Of a DNA stretch of 38,492 nucleotides, positions 24,240 through 34,432 are shown in pieces; within the stretch, counting starts at the first letter, position 1, and each line of letters begins with the position of its first letter. The stretch is from Methanobacteriota archaeon (GTDB lineage Archaea; Thermoplasmatota; Poseidoniia; Poseidoniales; Thalassarchaeaceae), in the NCBI GenBank assembly GCA_004195715.1, contig PSPX01000009.1, positions 50,592 through 89,083 on the forward strand. Direction: 5' to 3'. Both the position numbers and the translations under genes were made by a program. Below the pieces are notes generated by a model. The model saw only the letters and a list, made by a program, of their open reading frames with translations, was not told where the DNA came from and did not search any database.

Positions 24240-25487
24240 TCACCACCCGTAGTACCTAGCTCTACTATAGCCGAATGCCAGCATTGCAGGTACGATTTTC
24301 TTGAAATATAGCCCGGGGCGGCGGAACAGCAACCTCAGTCCTACCATCGCCTTCCCACTAACTCCCATATCCCCCATCTCGTCGGGGAAGCAACGAGCCA
24401 TTGCCGACATTTCATCGTCTGACAGATCGAACAGCGCGTTCTTGCCACGCAGTATCTTGTCGTACGGGGGGAACTCGTCCTTCCACAGCCTCGAATACAC
24501 GGATAGCCGCTGGGCGCTGAGGTCACCCTCAGCGATAGCCGCGGCGGCTGTGTCAGCGGCGTAGACCGCTGACTTCAGTGCTAGGTGTGAACCGCCTTCG
24601 AAAAGCGGTGAGGTAAAGCCGGCGGCGTCACCGATCAGCATCAATCCATCATAGTGGGTGTTATCGAAGGGCCCGGAGATTGGGATGGTCCCTCCAAAAG
24701 CAGGGTTGCCCTTCTCCTTCCAAGACGGAGGAACCTGCTTGAGTTCCTTGAAGTGAGTGATATTGATGAACTCGTCGAGCGCCTTCTTGGTCCGGGGTCT
24801 GTCCTCGGTGACCAACCCTACGTTGGCGCGACCATCGCATTTGGGAATCATCCACAGGTAGCCTTTCTCGGCGTACTTTGGCCAGATGTAGAAGTCAAGG
24901 TAGCCGTCTGTCGGCACCTCAAGCATCTCGTACTGCATACCAGCCACGACCTTGCCCATCTCATTGAGCGGTTTCTCGTCTGTGAGCCTTACTATCTTCG
25001 AACAGACGGCGGCGACCCCAGAGGCATCGATTACGACTTTGGCCCGAATCGGGAACTCGCCTCCCTTGCCGTCGCACAGCCAGCCTGCGAAGCGACCGTT
25101 CTCCTCCACCTTCTCCATCGAGGTTAGTTTGTGGTTGAGGTGTATGCTGGCTCCGGCTTCGGTGGCCTCGTCTGCTATCCACCTCTCAAACAGGTGCTTC
25201 TCGAGGACGTATCCCTCCTCCGTCAGGCACTTCTCGGTGCCATCTGGGAATATTACCCTGATTCCATGCACTCTGAGACTAATGACGTGTTCTGGCAATT
25301 CTAGATTGAGGTTATTACAAGCGATCTCAGAGATACACTCTCCGCAGTGAACCGGGGTTCCTATTGCCGGGTGATCCTCGATTATCATCGTCGAGAGTCC
25401 TTTGCGAGCGCACTGCAGTGCGGCGTTTCCGCCGCCAGGGCCAGCTCCGACAACTAGGACATCACAGGTGCTCACGGCATCGCCCAT
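24240..25487 (-). CDS. Geranylgeranyl reductase family flavoprotein
   Basis: A FAD enzyme that saturates isoprenoid double bonds, in archaeal membrane lipids or in the side chains of quinones. The FAD fold starts CDVLVVGAGPGGGNAALQCA, with a second glycine motif in MLIGDAAGFTSPLFEGGSHL. HCGECIS near residue 48 is in the position of the redox-active cysteine found in the family, and GYLWMIPK corresponds to the family's YxWxFP substrate motif. The length (415) is typical. The ATG at 25487 is divergent from UbiD across 95 bases. ccmF follows on the same strand, 22 bases behind its stop. With UbiD and UbiA on the other side, quinone side-chain reduction is as plausible as lipid synthesis. Confidence 0.88.
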   Translation of the reverse strand: MGDAVSTCDVLVVGAGPGGGNAALQCARKGLSTMIIEDHPAIGTPVHCGECISEIACNNLNLELPEHVISLRVHGIRVIFPDGTEKCLTEEGYVLEKHLFERWIADEATEAGASIHLNHKLTSMEKVEENGRFAGWLCDGKGGEFPIRAKVVIDASGVAAVCSKIVRLTDEKPLNEMGKVVAGMQYEMLEVPTDGYLDFYIWPKYAEKGYLWMIPKCDGRANVGLVTEDRPRTKKALDEFINITHFKELKQVPPSWKEKGNPAFGGTIPISGPFDNTHYDGLMLIGDAAGFTSPLFEGGSHLALKSAVYAADTAAAAIAEGDLSAQRLSVYSRLWKDEFPPYDKILRGKNALFDLSDDEMSAMARCFPDEMGDMGVSGKAMVGLRLLFRRPGLYFKKIVPAMLAFGYSRARYYGW

Positions 25488-25493
25488 GGTACC

Positions 25494-25545
25494 ATCGGAA
25501 GGTCCGATATCAAAGAAACCGTCGGTCGCGCCATCTACGATGGCG
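25494..25545. promoter_or_regulatory. Two inverted repeats in the geranylgeranyl reductase/UbiD divergent gap
   Basis: ATCGGA-AGG-TCCGAT (25494-25508) and CGCCATC-TAC-GATGGCG (25529-25545) both have perfect arms with 3-base spacers. They are centred about 36 bases apart in the 95-base gap between two divergent genes that could act in the same pathway. They may be operator sites for a shared regulator. Their sequences differ, so they are not copies of one site. Confidence 0.4.
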
Positions 25546-25582
25546 GGCGAACCTTCTCATTCTGTGAACGCTCCGCCGACTC

Positions 25583-27454
25583 ATGGTCTGGAGGAAACTC
25601 TCCCGATACGTCAGGTCCCTAGAGGAGTCTGGCGATATGCTGCGTATCCCCGATCCGGTGGATGTAGAACTGGAGGCGGGCTGCTTCGCTGACCGACTCG
25701 TGAAGCGAGGAGGTCCTGCAATAAAATTCGAGCAGCCTCGCTTGCCAGACGGCAGCATCAGCAAGTTTCCACTGCTGATGAACCTGTATGGAACGAGGGA
25801 ACGGACCTGCAGGGCGCTCGGTGTTGAAGAACCGAAGCAGGTCGGTGAAGGCATGGTCGCCCTGATGAAACCCGACATCGGCGGCATACTCAAGGCGCCA
25901 TGGACAGGGATAGGCCTTGCTAGGCAAGGCATGGCGATGGCGCCACGCAAAGTCTCGAGAGGGGCCTGTCAGCAGGTAGTCATGGAGGAACCCGACGTCA
26001 CTAGGCTACCTATACCGAGAACTTGGCCGGAAGACGCTGGACCTTTCATGACGCTTCCGCTGGTCGTCACCGCTGATCCTGAGACTGGCGTGCACAACAT
26101 GGGCATGTATCGCAGCCAGGTGTTCGGCCCCACCGAAGTGGGTCTGCACTGGCAGACCCACAAGCACGGCGCCGACCACGCTGACGCGTCCACGAACAGA
26201 ATGCCAGTGGCGATATGTCTGGGTGGTCCGCCCGAGTTGACCTTTAGCGCCATCTCCCCGTTGCCGGACAACTTAACCGAGTATGAATTCGCAGGACTAC
26301 TCGCCAGAAAGAGACTTTCGATAGTCAAGTGCGAGACCAGCGATCTCTGGGTGCCGGCCGAGTGTGATGTGGTCATCGAGGGTTACACTGTACCCGGTGA
26401 GACCAGACTTGAGGGGCCTTTTGGTGACCACTTCGGCTACTACTCGCTGCCCGAGCCTTACCCGGTAATGCACGTCACACGAATCACCCATCGCAGGGAT
26501 GCGATGATTCCCATGACCATCGTGGGGCTGCCTCCGATGGAGGATGGTTACCTTGGCGAGGCCGTCGGCGATGCCTTTCTGCCTGTGCTGAAATTCCAGC
26601 AACGTGATCTCGTCGATCTGTTCCTACCACTTGAGACCGGTTTCCACAACCTCGCCATCGTGGCTTCCAAACAGCGCTACCCGAGGCAAGCGCGCAAGAC
26701 GGCGCTGGGCCTGTTGGGTGTGGGGCAGTTGATGTTCCAGAAGGTCGTGATTGCCGTAGATGAGGGTCATCCGGTCAAAGACCTCGACGCTCTTCTCGAT
26801 GCCCTCGACTACCGTGTCCACATCCCCGAGGATCTTATCTTCCTGAGGGGGATGGTCGCTGACACACTAGCTCACACTGCGCCGTGGGACAACATCCATG
26901 ACAAGCTGATTATCGATGCCACTACGACTCCGGAGGGAGATCCGCACTCCGAGCTCCCCGAGCAGCTGGGTTGTTCCGACTCGCTAGAGATTTCTGCCTC
27001 AGCGGTGAAGGGGGTTGTCCAAGCTAGGATGTTACGCTCGTCTATGCTTGTGGTTACCACGAACATCGAAGGGAACCCGAAGCCCGAGAGCAGCATGGAA
27101 GAGCCCAGTGAAGATGGTGCTGCGAGGCAGCGTGAGGTCATCCGTGGAATCAGCGAAGCGATTTGGTCGCTCGAGGCCGCACGGAATCTGCGCTGGCTTT
27201 TCATCACTGACGACGACGCCTACTTGGCCAGTGGCGACTGGCGGCGTCGCCTGCTGTGGCAGCTTTTCTGCCGCTTCGACGTCGGACGTGACCTACACTT
27301 CGATGATTCAGGTGGCCGAATAGCTTGGGACGCCACCGCTCCAATCCCTTCGAACAAGGGTCCGCTGCCGGTCCGGCGCTGGCCCGGCGTCACACTACAC
27401 GACCCCGAGGTCGCCGAGAGAGTCGATTCGTGGCTGGCCGAGGGGGGCTACTGA
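25583..27454 (+). CDS. UbiD-family prenylated-FMN decarboxylase
   Basis: A decarboxylase that uses prenylated FMN to remove a carboxyl group from an aromatic or unsaturated acid; in quinone synthesis it acts after prenylation by UbiA. Seen are the prFMN-binding region NMGMYRSQVFGPTEVGLHWQ with THKHG, RMPVAICLGGPPELTFSAIS, the active-site segment ETRLEGPFGDHFGYYSLPEP and the C-terminal domain start FLPLETGFHNLAIVASK. The 623 residues exceed E. coli UbiD (about 500), with an additional C-terminal ~120 residues (from SSMEEPSEDGAARQREVI). The ATG at 25583 fits the family N terminus (RKLSRYVRSLEESGDML). The TGA overlaps the UbiA ATG (TGATG). The flavin prenyltransferase UbiX is not in the window. 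Confidence 0.92.
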   Translation: MVWRKLSRYVRSLEESGDMLRIPDPVDVELEAGCFADRLVKRGGPAIKFEQPRLPDGSISKFPLLMNLYGTRERTCRALGVEEPKQVGEGMVALMKPDIGGILKAPWTGIGLARQGMAMAPRKVSRGACQQVVMEEPDVTRLPIPRTWPEDAGPFMTLPLVVTADPETGVHNMGMYRSQVFGPTEVGLHWQTHKHGADHADASTNRMPVAICLGGPPELTFSAISPLPDNLTEYEFAGLLARKRLSIVKCETSDLWVPAECDVVIEGYTVPGETRLEGPFGDHFGYYSLPEPYPVMHVTRITHRRDAMIPMTIVGLPPMEDGYLGEAVGDAFLPVLKFQQRDLVDLFLPLETGFHNLAIVASKQRYPRQARKTALGLLGVGQLMFQKVVIAVDEGHPVKDLDALLDALDYRVHIPEDLIFLRGMVADTLAHTAPWDNIHDKLIIDATTTPEGDPHSELPEQLGCSDSLEISASAVKGVVQARMLRSSMLVVTTNIEGNPKPESSMEEPSEDGAARQREVIRGISEAIWSLEAARNLRWLFITDDDAYLASGDWRRRLLWQLFCRFDVGRDLHFDDSGGRIAWDATAPIPSNKGPLPVRRWPGVTLHDPEVAERVDSWLAEGGY

Positions 27455-28410
27455 TGGGATTCAGAGAAGTCCTTGAATTCGTCAAGGTCGAGCACACACT
27501 GTTCTCACTTCCATTCGTGTTGATTGGTTTCGTGATCGCCGACAAGCAGTTTGAATCAGAGAGCATGGATTTGGTCTGGATTATCATCGCAGGTATCGGT
27601 GCTAGAGGACTTGCGATGGCTCTCAACAGAATTGTTGATCGAGACATAGATGCTGAAAACCCGCGTACTGCGGCGAGGCATCTGCCTTCTGGAACAATGT
27701 CGATGCAGGGTGCATGGATGCTGACTGCAACTTTCCTAGGAATACTTCTGTTTGCTGCATGGAGATTGAACGATGTTGCTCTTAAGATGGCATGGCTACC
27801 TGTCCTAGCATTCGTGATATACCCGTTTACGAAGAGAATATCGTGGATATGTCACTTCTGGATTGGATTTTGCCTAGCCCTCGCTCCAGCAGGCGCATGG
27901 GTCGCCATCGCAGCGGATACGCACGGCTGGGCGGCTATCACCGGAATGCTGGATGGGCGTACGGATTTCCTGTGGTATCCGGAGATATTCTTCATCTCCT
28001 TGGGAGTAGCGCTTTGGATTACAGCATTCGACATCAACTACGCATCGATGGACCAAGATACGGATCGTAGACAAGGGATACATTCGTTCCCTGCAAGGTA
28101 TGGTCTTGAGTCAACTAGGAAATTGAGTGTGGCTTTGACCATTGGCTGGCTAGTGTGCTTCCTGCTAACAGGAATGCACGACTTCACGGACCAACGGTCC
28201 TTGCGTTACACGCTCTGGGTTCCTTCTGTGGTGCTAATGGCGCTGATTAACATCATCGTGATGACAAAAGGAGCCGTGGCTGCTGCTGCATCTGAAGAGG
28301 CAATGGGGAGGTTTCAGAGGACTCTCTTCCGTGCCTCGATGCTGACAGGATGGGTGTTGCTAGTTAGTCTCACGTTCGTAGAGTATTACGACGATGGAAT
28401 GATAGATTGA
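27454..28410 (+). CDS. ubiA: UbiA-family prenyltransferase
   Basis: An integral membrane enzyme that moves a polyprenyl chain from its diphosphate to an aromatic acceptor, making a quinone precursor. It has about nine helices and both Asp-rich motifs: NRIVDRDID (residues ~58-66) and DINYASMDQDTDRRQG (~193-208), which bind Mg-diphosphate, plus FVIYPFTKRI. The ORF track begins at 27325 inside UbiD; MGFREVLEFVKVEHTLF at 27454 is the true start, overlapping the UbiD stop by one base, as in co-translated pairs. It therefore most likely prenylates the substrate that UbiD later decarboxylates. UbiA also includes (S)-2,3-di-O-geranylgeranylglyceryl phosphate synthase, but pairing with UbiD favours a quinone role. 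Confidence 0.93.
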   Translation: MGFREVLEFVKVEHTLFSLPFVLIGFVIADKQFESESMDLVWIIIAGIGARGLAMALNRIVDRDIDAENPRTAARHLPSGTMSMQGAWMLTATFLGILLFAAWRLNDVALKMAWLPVLAFVIYPFTKRISWICHFWIGFCLALAPAGAWVAIAADTHGWAAITGMLDGRTDFLWYPEIFFISLGVALWITAFDINYASMDQDTDRRQGIHSFPARYGLESTRKLSVALTIGWLVCFLLTGMHDFTDQRSLRYTLWVPSVVLMALINIIVMTKGAVAAAASEEAMGRFQRTLFRASMLTGWVLLVSLTFVEYYDDGMID

Positions 28411-28419
28411 GGTCTTACG

Positions 28420-30682
<2,263 letters not shown>

Positions 30683-30696
<14 letters not shown>

Positions 30697-31705
30697 AGTC
30701 CCGGAAGCACTGCGAAGGGGCGTGTCGGAGTACAGCAAGGACGACTTCACTGCCCCAGTTGAAGACTACGACTTCTCCACTGTAGACGAAGTCAGTTCGC
30801 TCATCGACCAGATGGGGCGCGCTGGTGGCTTCACCGCTACCAAACTCGCGCACGCACGCGATGTGCTTAGCGATGCGATGGTCAAGAGTGGTCAGGAAGG
30901 AGTCCTCAACTGGCTCTCGTTCCCGGCTTGCTTGTGTGCTACAGGGACTCGAGGATTCTTTCTTGAGGCGCTCAAGCGCAAGGCGTTCAACGTGGTCATC
31001 ACTACTTGTGGCACCCTAGACCACGACATTGCTCGCACATACCAGGATTACTTCCACGGCGACTTCAACCTCGATGACGTCGCACTCGCCGAGCAAGGAC
31101 TCAATCGACTCGGCAACGTCATCGTGCCAAACGAGTGCTATGGCGAGATAATCGAGGCAGTTGTGCTGCCATGGTTGGAGGATATCGAAGCAGAACGTAC
31201 AGCAGAGCAACCTGGCAACCCGTGGCTTGGCTTCGGCTCTGTCGAGCTGTGCTGGGCGATGGGCGACCGCATAGAAGACGAAGGATCGCTTCTCCACTGG
31301 GCGGCCAAGCACCGCATCCCCATCGTCATTCCCGGACTCTCCGATGGCTCAATTGGTTCTCAGTTATTCATGCACCGGCAGAAGAACCCGAATTTCATGG
31401 TCGATTTCCTCGCCGACGAACAGATCCTCTCAGACCTTACCTGGACCGCCGAGGAGAGCCATGCGCTGATGGTCGGAGGAGGCATCTCGAAGCACCATGT
31501 AATCTGGTGGAACCAGTATCGTGGTGGTCTCGACTCTGCGGTTGGCATCACCACCGCCCCTGAGTATGATGGTTCACTCTCAGGCGCGCGCCTGCGCGAA
31601 GCGGTGTCCTGGGGTAAGATACGCCCCGACGCCCCACACGTGACAGTAGAGGGTGATGCCTCGGTACTACTACCCCTGCTTGGCGCCGACCTGTTTCGCG
31701 ATTAG
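30683..31705 (+). CDS. dys: Deoxyhypusine synthase
   Basis: This enzyme transfers the aminobutyl group of spermidine to a lysine of aIF5A, the first step of hypusine formation, with NAD. The active-site segment SGARLREAVSWGKIRPDA keeps the catalytic lysine (SWGKIR), followed by GDASVLLPLLGADLF as in archaeal and human enzymes. Other family parts are NVVITTCGTLDHDIART, PIVIPGLSDGSIGSQLF and MVGGGISKHHVIWWNQYRGG. The ORF track begins upstream inside uvrB; the GTG at 30683 gives the natural N terminus RRIEVPEALRRGV and overlaps the last 14 bases of uvrB. A GTG at 30722 is another option. Its presence implies the aIF5A hypusine pathway. Confidence 0.95.
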
Positions 31706-31737
31706 TGGGCGAATAGTCAACTAAAGCCGTGCAAACG

Positions 31738-31745
31738 CATAAAGG
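31738..31745 (+). promoter_or_regulatory. TATA-like element of the Hc1-like gene
   Basis: CATAAAGG lies 24-31 bases before ATG 31769, in GC-rich surroundings, where a leaderless archaeal promoter would put its TATA box. No ribosome binding site precedes the ATG, which agrees with a leaderless transcript. Confidence 0.5.
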
Positions 31746-31768
31746 CGGTCAGCAGAGCGGCCGCTTCT

Positions 31769-31951
31769 ATGTCCGTTGAATCGATGGTACAGGGAATGAT
31801 AGATGCACTAAACGAAGCGCTTGGCGACGCTGCCAAGCACGACCGCGGTAACAGCGCTGCTGGGACCCGCGTAAGGAAGGCAATGCAGGGCTGCAAGAAC
31901 GTCGCTCAAGACGTCAGAAAGCAGGTCCAGTCCGACAAGAACTCTCGTTGA
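31769..31951 (+). CDS. Histone H1-like (Hc1 family) DNA-binding protein
   Basis: A 60-residue basic protein. Its whole length lines up without gaps with the N-terminal domain of chlamydial Hc1, as I recall that sequence: DALNEALGDAAKHDRGNSAA, then GTRVRKAMQGCKNVAQDVRK, matching the family pattern GNxAAxxRVR, VA and RK. Hc1 proteins bind and compact DNA in bacteria. Here the Lys-rich C-terminal tail of chlamydial Hc1 is missing, leaving only the helical hairpin. ATG 31769 has a TATA-like element ~27 bases upstream. It is a single-gene unit whose stop lies one base from the convergent gene. A nucleoid-protein role is inferred from the family; an Hc1-like gene in an archaeon suggests transfer from bacteria. 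Confidence 0.68.
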   Translation: MSVESMVQGMIDALNEALGDAAKHDRGNSAAGTRVRKAMQGCKNVAQDVRKQVQSDKNSR

Positions 31952-31952
31952 A

Positions 31953-32633
31953 TCAGTCGTTCCTGTGAGCAAAGACCTCCATCAGTGCTACTCTCATGGA
32001 GACCAGTGGGCGCCAGCCTTCTCCCCCGGCTTTCAGCAAAGCGTCATGCAATGGTCCCAAATCTGGACGGATGTCCTTGGGCCTGTAGCTAGAGGCTGCG
32101 GGGCTGGTGTCCTCAGTCAGAGAGTGAATCGTGTGACTGTGGTGCAGCGCGTTGGTGAAACGAGACCACATCAGTGTCATCTCGGCGAGCACTGACTTGG
32201 GCGTCCATGCTCTTCGTCCGCTCATGTCAATGACTCCTTGAATTGCAGCGTCGGTGTCAGCCAGTATCAGCAGAGCGAGTGCGTCAGTGGCGTCCCTGAC
32301 GTGGACCCAGTGCCGTGCCTCGATGTCGGGAGGATGAATGCCCTCGGCTCCTTCCTTGACCCAGTCGGCCCAGTCGTGGATGACCTCACTGCCCCAGTCA
32401 ATGGCACCTTCGGGAATCAGAAGATCGTGTATCCTGACTACCAGATCAGCCTCTCCGTGCTCGACGTGGGCGGGTACTATTGCGACATCGCCGCTAGCGC
32501 CCTCGCCAATACCGACTGTGACCTCGGCCTCGCTAGGATCCTCAGTCAGCGTCGCCCCAGCGCGGTGTAATCTGTCGGCCAGTGCGTGATAGAAGGCGTC
32601 TACGGCCCCACTAATGTGGACTATCTTAGGCAT
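31953..32633 (-). CDS. Reduced, probably non-catalytic SDR/epimerase-like protein
   Basis: Of the NAD-dependent epimerase/dehydratase class by its C-terminal half: LVVRIHDLLIPEGAIDWGSE, then HWVHVRDATDALALLILADT (the family's wVHVdD segment) and GVIDMSGRRAWTPKSVLAEM. The N-terminal half is reduced: where the family has GxTGxxGxxL, this protein reads HISGAVDAFYHALADRL, and no YxxxK catalytic pair is visible. At 226 residues it is about 80 shorter than normal. The ORF track starts at 32780, inside the aminotransferase gene; MPKIVHISG at 32633 is preferred, 7 bases after the aminotransferase stop. It is likely a pseudoenzyme or a partner of the aminotransferase. Its function is not known. Confidence 0.6.
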   Translation of the reverse strand: MPKIVHISGAVDAFYHALADRLHRAGATLTEDPSEAEVTVGIGEGASGDVAIVPAHVEHGEADLVVRIHDLLIPEGAIDWGSEVIHDWADWVKEGAEGIHPPDIEARHWVHVRDATDALALLILADTDAAIQGVIDMSGRRAWTPKSVLAEMTLMWSRFTNALHHSHTIHSLTEDTSPAASSYRPKDIRPDLGPLHDALLKAGGEGWRPLVSMRVALMEVFAHRND

Positions 32634-32640
32634 TCTACCA

Positions 32641-34158
32641 CTATGCTGCAGACTCTGCTTCGACACTCTCTGTCGATGTGAACTGGCGAAGCCCCTCGCG
32701 CAGTACGTCGATAATAAGATCAATTTCGGCTGAGGTGATGGCGAAGTGAGGTGTAAACCTGAGAGCGTTCTGGCCACCATGGATAACGCCTAGTCCATTG
32801 AACCTACACCACTCTTCAACACATCCGAAGCCAACCACTGGGAGAATCTCGGGGTCGAGCTCGGCACATAGCAGTAGTCCGGTTCCCTGAACTTGGGTTA
32901 TTGTCCCGGGCATCTCCTCGGACAACGCCTCGAGTTTTTGGACGAACTCGACTCCGCGGTCCCTGATATTCTGCCTCAACTCTGGAGTGACTCGATCGAG
33001 CACTGAAATCGCCGTCTCGAGTGCCCTCGGATTGGTAGTCATCGTGTTGCCATAGATGCCGACGACGTACAGATTGGCAGCCCTCTCGGAGAGACCGACG
33101 ATGGAAAGCGGATACTGCCCGGCGTTGAGCGCCTTGGACCAGGTCTCCATGTCTGGGATCTCACAGTCCTCAAAGCCGTCGTAGTCGACAATGCTCAGGC
33201 AGCCCTGCCCGCGCAACCCAGCCTGTATGGAGTCGATGATTAGCATGCTGCCATGTGCTGTGCAACGTGAGCGGGCGGCATCGTAGAACTCCCTAGTGAC
33301 GCATTGGCCCGGATTGCCCTCGCCCATCACCGGCTCCATTGCCATGAGTTCGATGTAGAATCCCTCATCATCGGCCTGAGTGAAGGCCTCATGCAGTGCC
33401 TCTACGTCGTTGCTATCGACAAACATCACATTATCGCGATCTTGGAAGGTCGCGAGGTGTTCCTCGTAGCCCGTGCTGCATGAGTCTGAGATCATAGCTG
33501 GCCGCTGGGTCCTTCCATGGAAGGCATTGGTCAGAGCCAGTAATTTGGTCGGCTTGCCCTCGTGACGACCTCCTTCTCCAGTCATTGATTTCGTGTTGGC
33601 GTCGGCGATCCTCATCGAAATAGTGACCGATTCAGAGCCACTGTTGAGACAGACGAAACGCGAGAATGGACAGCCTCCTCGGCTGCGGCCTATCTCTCTG
33701 CGAAGCCTCTCAGCCAGACGTTTTTGACTGAATGACGGGGTCATCACATTGGCCATCACCCAGTTCTGCTGCATAGAGTGGATGACGTCATCAGGTCCGT
33801 GCCCCATTCCCATCATGCCGTAGCCGCCATTGTCATGCAGCACGGCCCCGTGTGAAGTGATGACCCATGGACCACGAGCCGCTATCGCGACATAGGGGTT
33901 GACAGTCGGGGCCGAGTAGAAATTCACGTAATCTGACTGAAGTTCGGACACGAGATTGACCTCCTCCATCTCGAACAGCCTGTCACCGAGGTCGCTCCTG
34001 AGACTCTGGAAATTGTCAGAGGCCTCATCAATCGCCCTGCTCAACGAGGGATCTGACTCTAGGAAGTCACGAATCACCTCGTCCCTTAGGCCGACGGTCC
34101 TAGGCTCACCTGTGTTGCGGCGAATCTTCGCTAGGGCTTCCATCCCGTCTCCCATCAT
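32641..34158 (-). CDS. Class III pyridoxal-phosphate aminotransferase
   Basis: A PLP-dependent aminotransferase of the omega-amino-acid class (such as lysine, ornithine or GABA aminotransferases). The N-terminal acceptor region reads VNPYVAIAARGPWVITSHGA with HDNGGYGMMGMGHGPDDV. The phosphate-binding loop is RFVCLNSGSESVTISMRIAD, ALTNAFHGRTQRPAM follows, and the cofactor Asp is in MLIIDSIQAGLRGQG (the family usually has DEVQTG). The Schiff-base lysine is in METWSKALNAGQYPLS. The length (505) is longer than the usual 430-450, mainly in the N-terminal ~60 residues. Start 34158 (ATGATG) or 34143 (MEALAKIRR) are both possible. The substrate cannot be told. The SDR-like gene follows seven bases later. 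Confidence 0.87.
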   Translation of the reverse strand: MMGDGMEALAKIRRNTGEPRTVGLRDEVIRDFLESDPSLSRAIDEASDNFQSLRSDLGDRLFEMEEVNLVSELQSDYVNFYSAPTVNPYVAIAARGPWVITSHGAVLHDNGGYGMMGMGHGPDDVIHSMQQNWVMANVMTPSFSQKRLAERLRREIGRSRGGCPFSRFVCLNSGSESVTISMRIADANTKSMTGEGGRHEGKPTKLLALTNAFHGRTQRPAMISDSCSTGYEEHLATFQDRDNVMFVDSNDVEALHEAFTQADDEGFYIELMAMEPVMGEGNPGQCVTREFYDAARSRCTAHGSMLIIDSIQAGLRGQGCLSIVDYDGFEDCEIPDMETWSKALNAGQYPLSIVGLSERAANLYVVGIYGNTMTTNPRALETAISVLDRVTPELRQNIRDRGVEFVQKLEALSEEMPGTITQVQGTGLLLCAELDPEILPVVGFGCVEEWCRFNGLGVIHGGQNALRFTPHFAITSAEIDLIIDVLREGLRQFTSTESVEAESAA

Positions 34159-34198
34159 CTCCGGGACACATCGATTCCCACATCAACATTTCCAGAAT

Positions 34199-34214
34199 CG
34201 GATTCTAGAATCCG
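34199..34214. promoter_or_regulatory. 16-base perfect palindrome upstream of the aminotransferase
   Basis: CGGATTCTAGAATCCG is its own reverse complement and lies 41 bases before the aminotransferase start. It is a good candidate operator for a dimeric regulator. Confidence 0.45.
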
Positions 34215-34285
34215 TACGGAAAAGGCCCGGATTCGGAAGAAACACGATTTCTGATAATCATACAAATAATCAAACTGACTTTAGT

Positions 34286-34329
34286 TTTTCAATTGAAAAT
34301 TTATGAATAAGACTAATTTTCCAATTGGA
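34286..34329. promoter_or_regulatory. Two CAATTG-type palindromes 32 bases apart
   Basis: TTTTCAATTGAAAA (34286-34299) and TCCAATTGGA (34320-34329) are perfect palindromes with the same CAATTG core, centred 32 bases apart, close to three helical turns. The second ends 24 bases before the TATA box. This is an operator-like layout; the bound protein is unknown. Confidence 0.4.
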
Positions 34330-34353
34330 TTATCAGTCTTTGATTACGGATAG

Positions 34354-34359
34354 TATAAG
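34354..34359 (+). promoter_or_regulatory. TATA box of the PRC-barrel gene
   Basis: TATAAG lies about 79 bases before ATG 34433. With 25-27 bases to the start site this predicts a 50-base leader, which is long for this window and contains the structured region described separately. Confidence 0.5.
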
Positions 34360-34383
34360 TGCCAAGCAGCCACTGAAAGAACA

Positions 34384-34425
34384 GGAGAAATGCCTGGGGA
34401 TGCACTTCTCCCCCCCGACAGGGAG
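34384..34425 (+). promoter_or_regulatory. Leader with mutually exclusive hairpins over the ribosome binding site
   Basis: GGAGAA (34384-34389) pairs with TTCTCC (34406-34411). CTCCC (34408-34412) can instead pair with GGGAG (34421-34425), which is the ribosome binding site of the next ATG. The two stems share bases, so only one can form. The first would free the binding site and the second would hide it. Base pairing is seen by eye; no energies were computed. Confidence 0.4.
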
Positions 34426-34432
34426 GGATTTA

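Larger units (their letters stand above)
34215..34432. other. AT-rich divergent control region before the PRC-barrel gene
   Basis: This gap and the palindrome before it separate the aminotransferase (minus) from the PRC-barrel-like gene (plus). It holds no convincing gene; the track ORFs here are extensions. Bases ~34250-34365 are clearly more AT-rich than the rest of the window. They contain the palindromes TTTTCAATTGAAAA (34286-34299) and TCCAATTGGA (34320-34329), a TATA box (34354-34359) and then the leader hairpins. Confidence 0.6.

Noticed and set aside
27325-27453. N-terminal extension of the UbiA ORF in the track
   Set aside because: It overlaps UbiD, is Arg/Gly-rich, and the natural UbiA start is the ATG at 27454 in a TGATG overlap.
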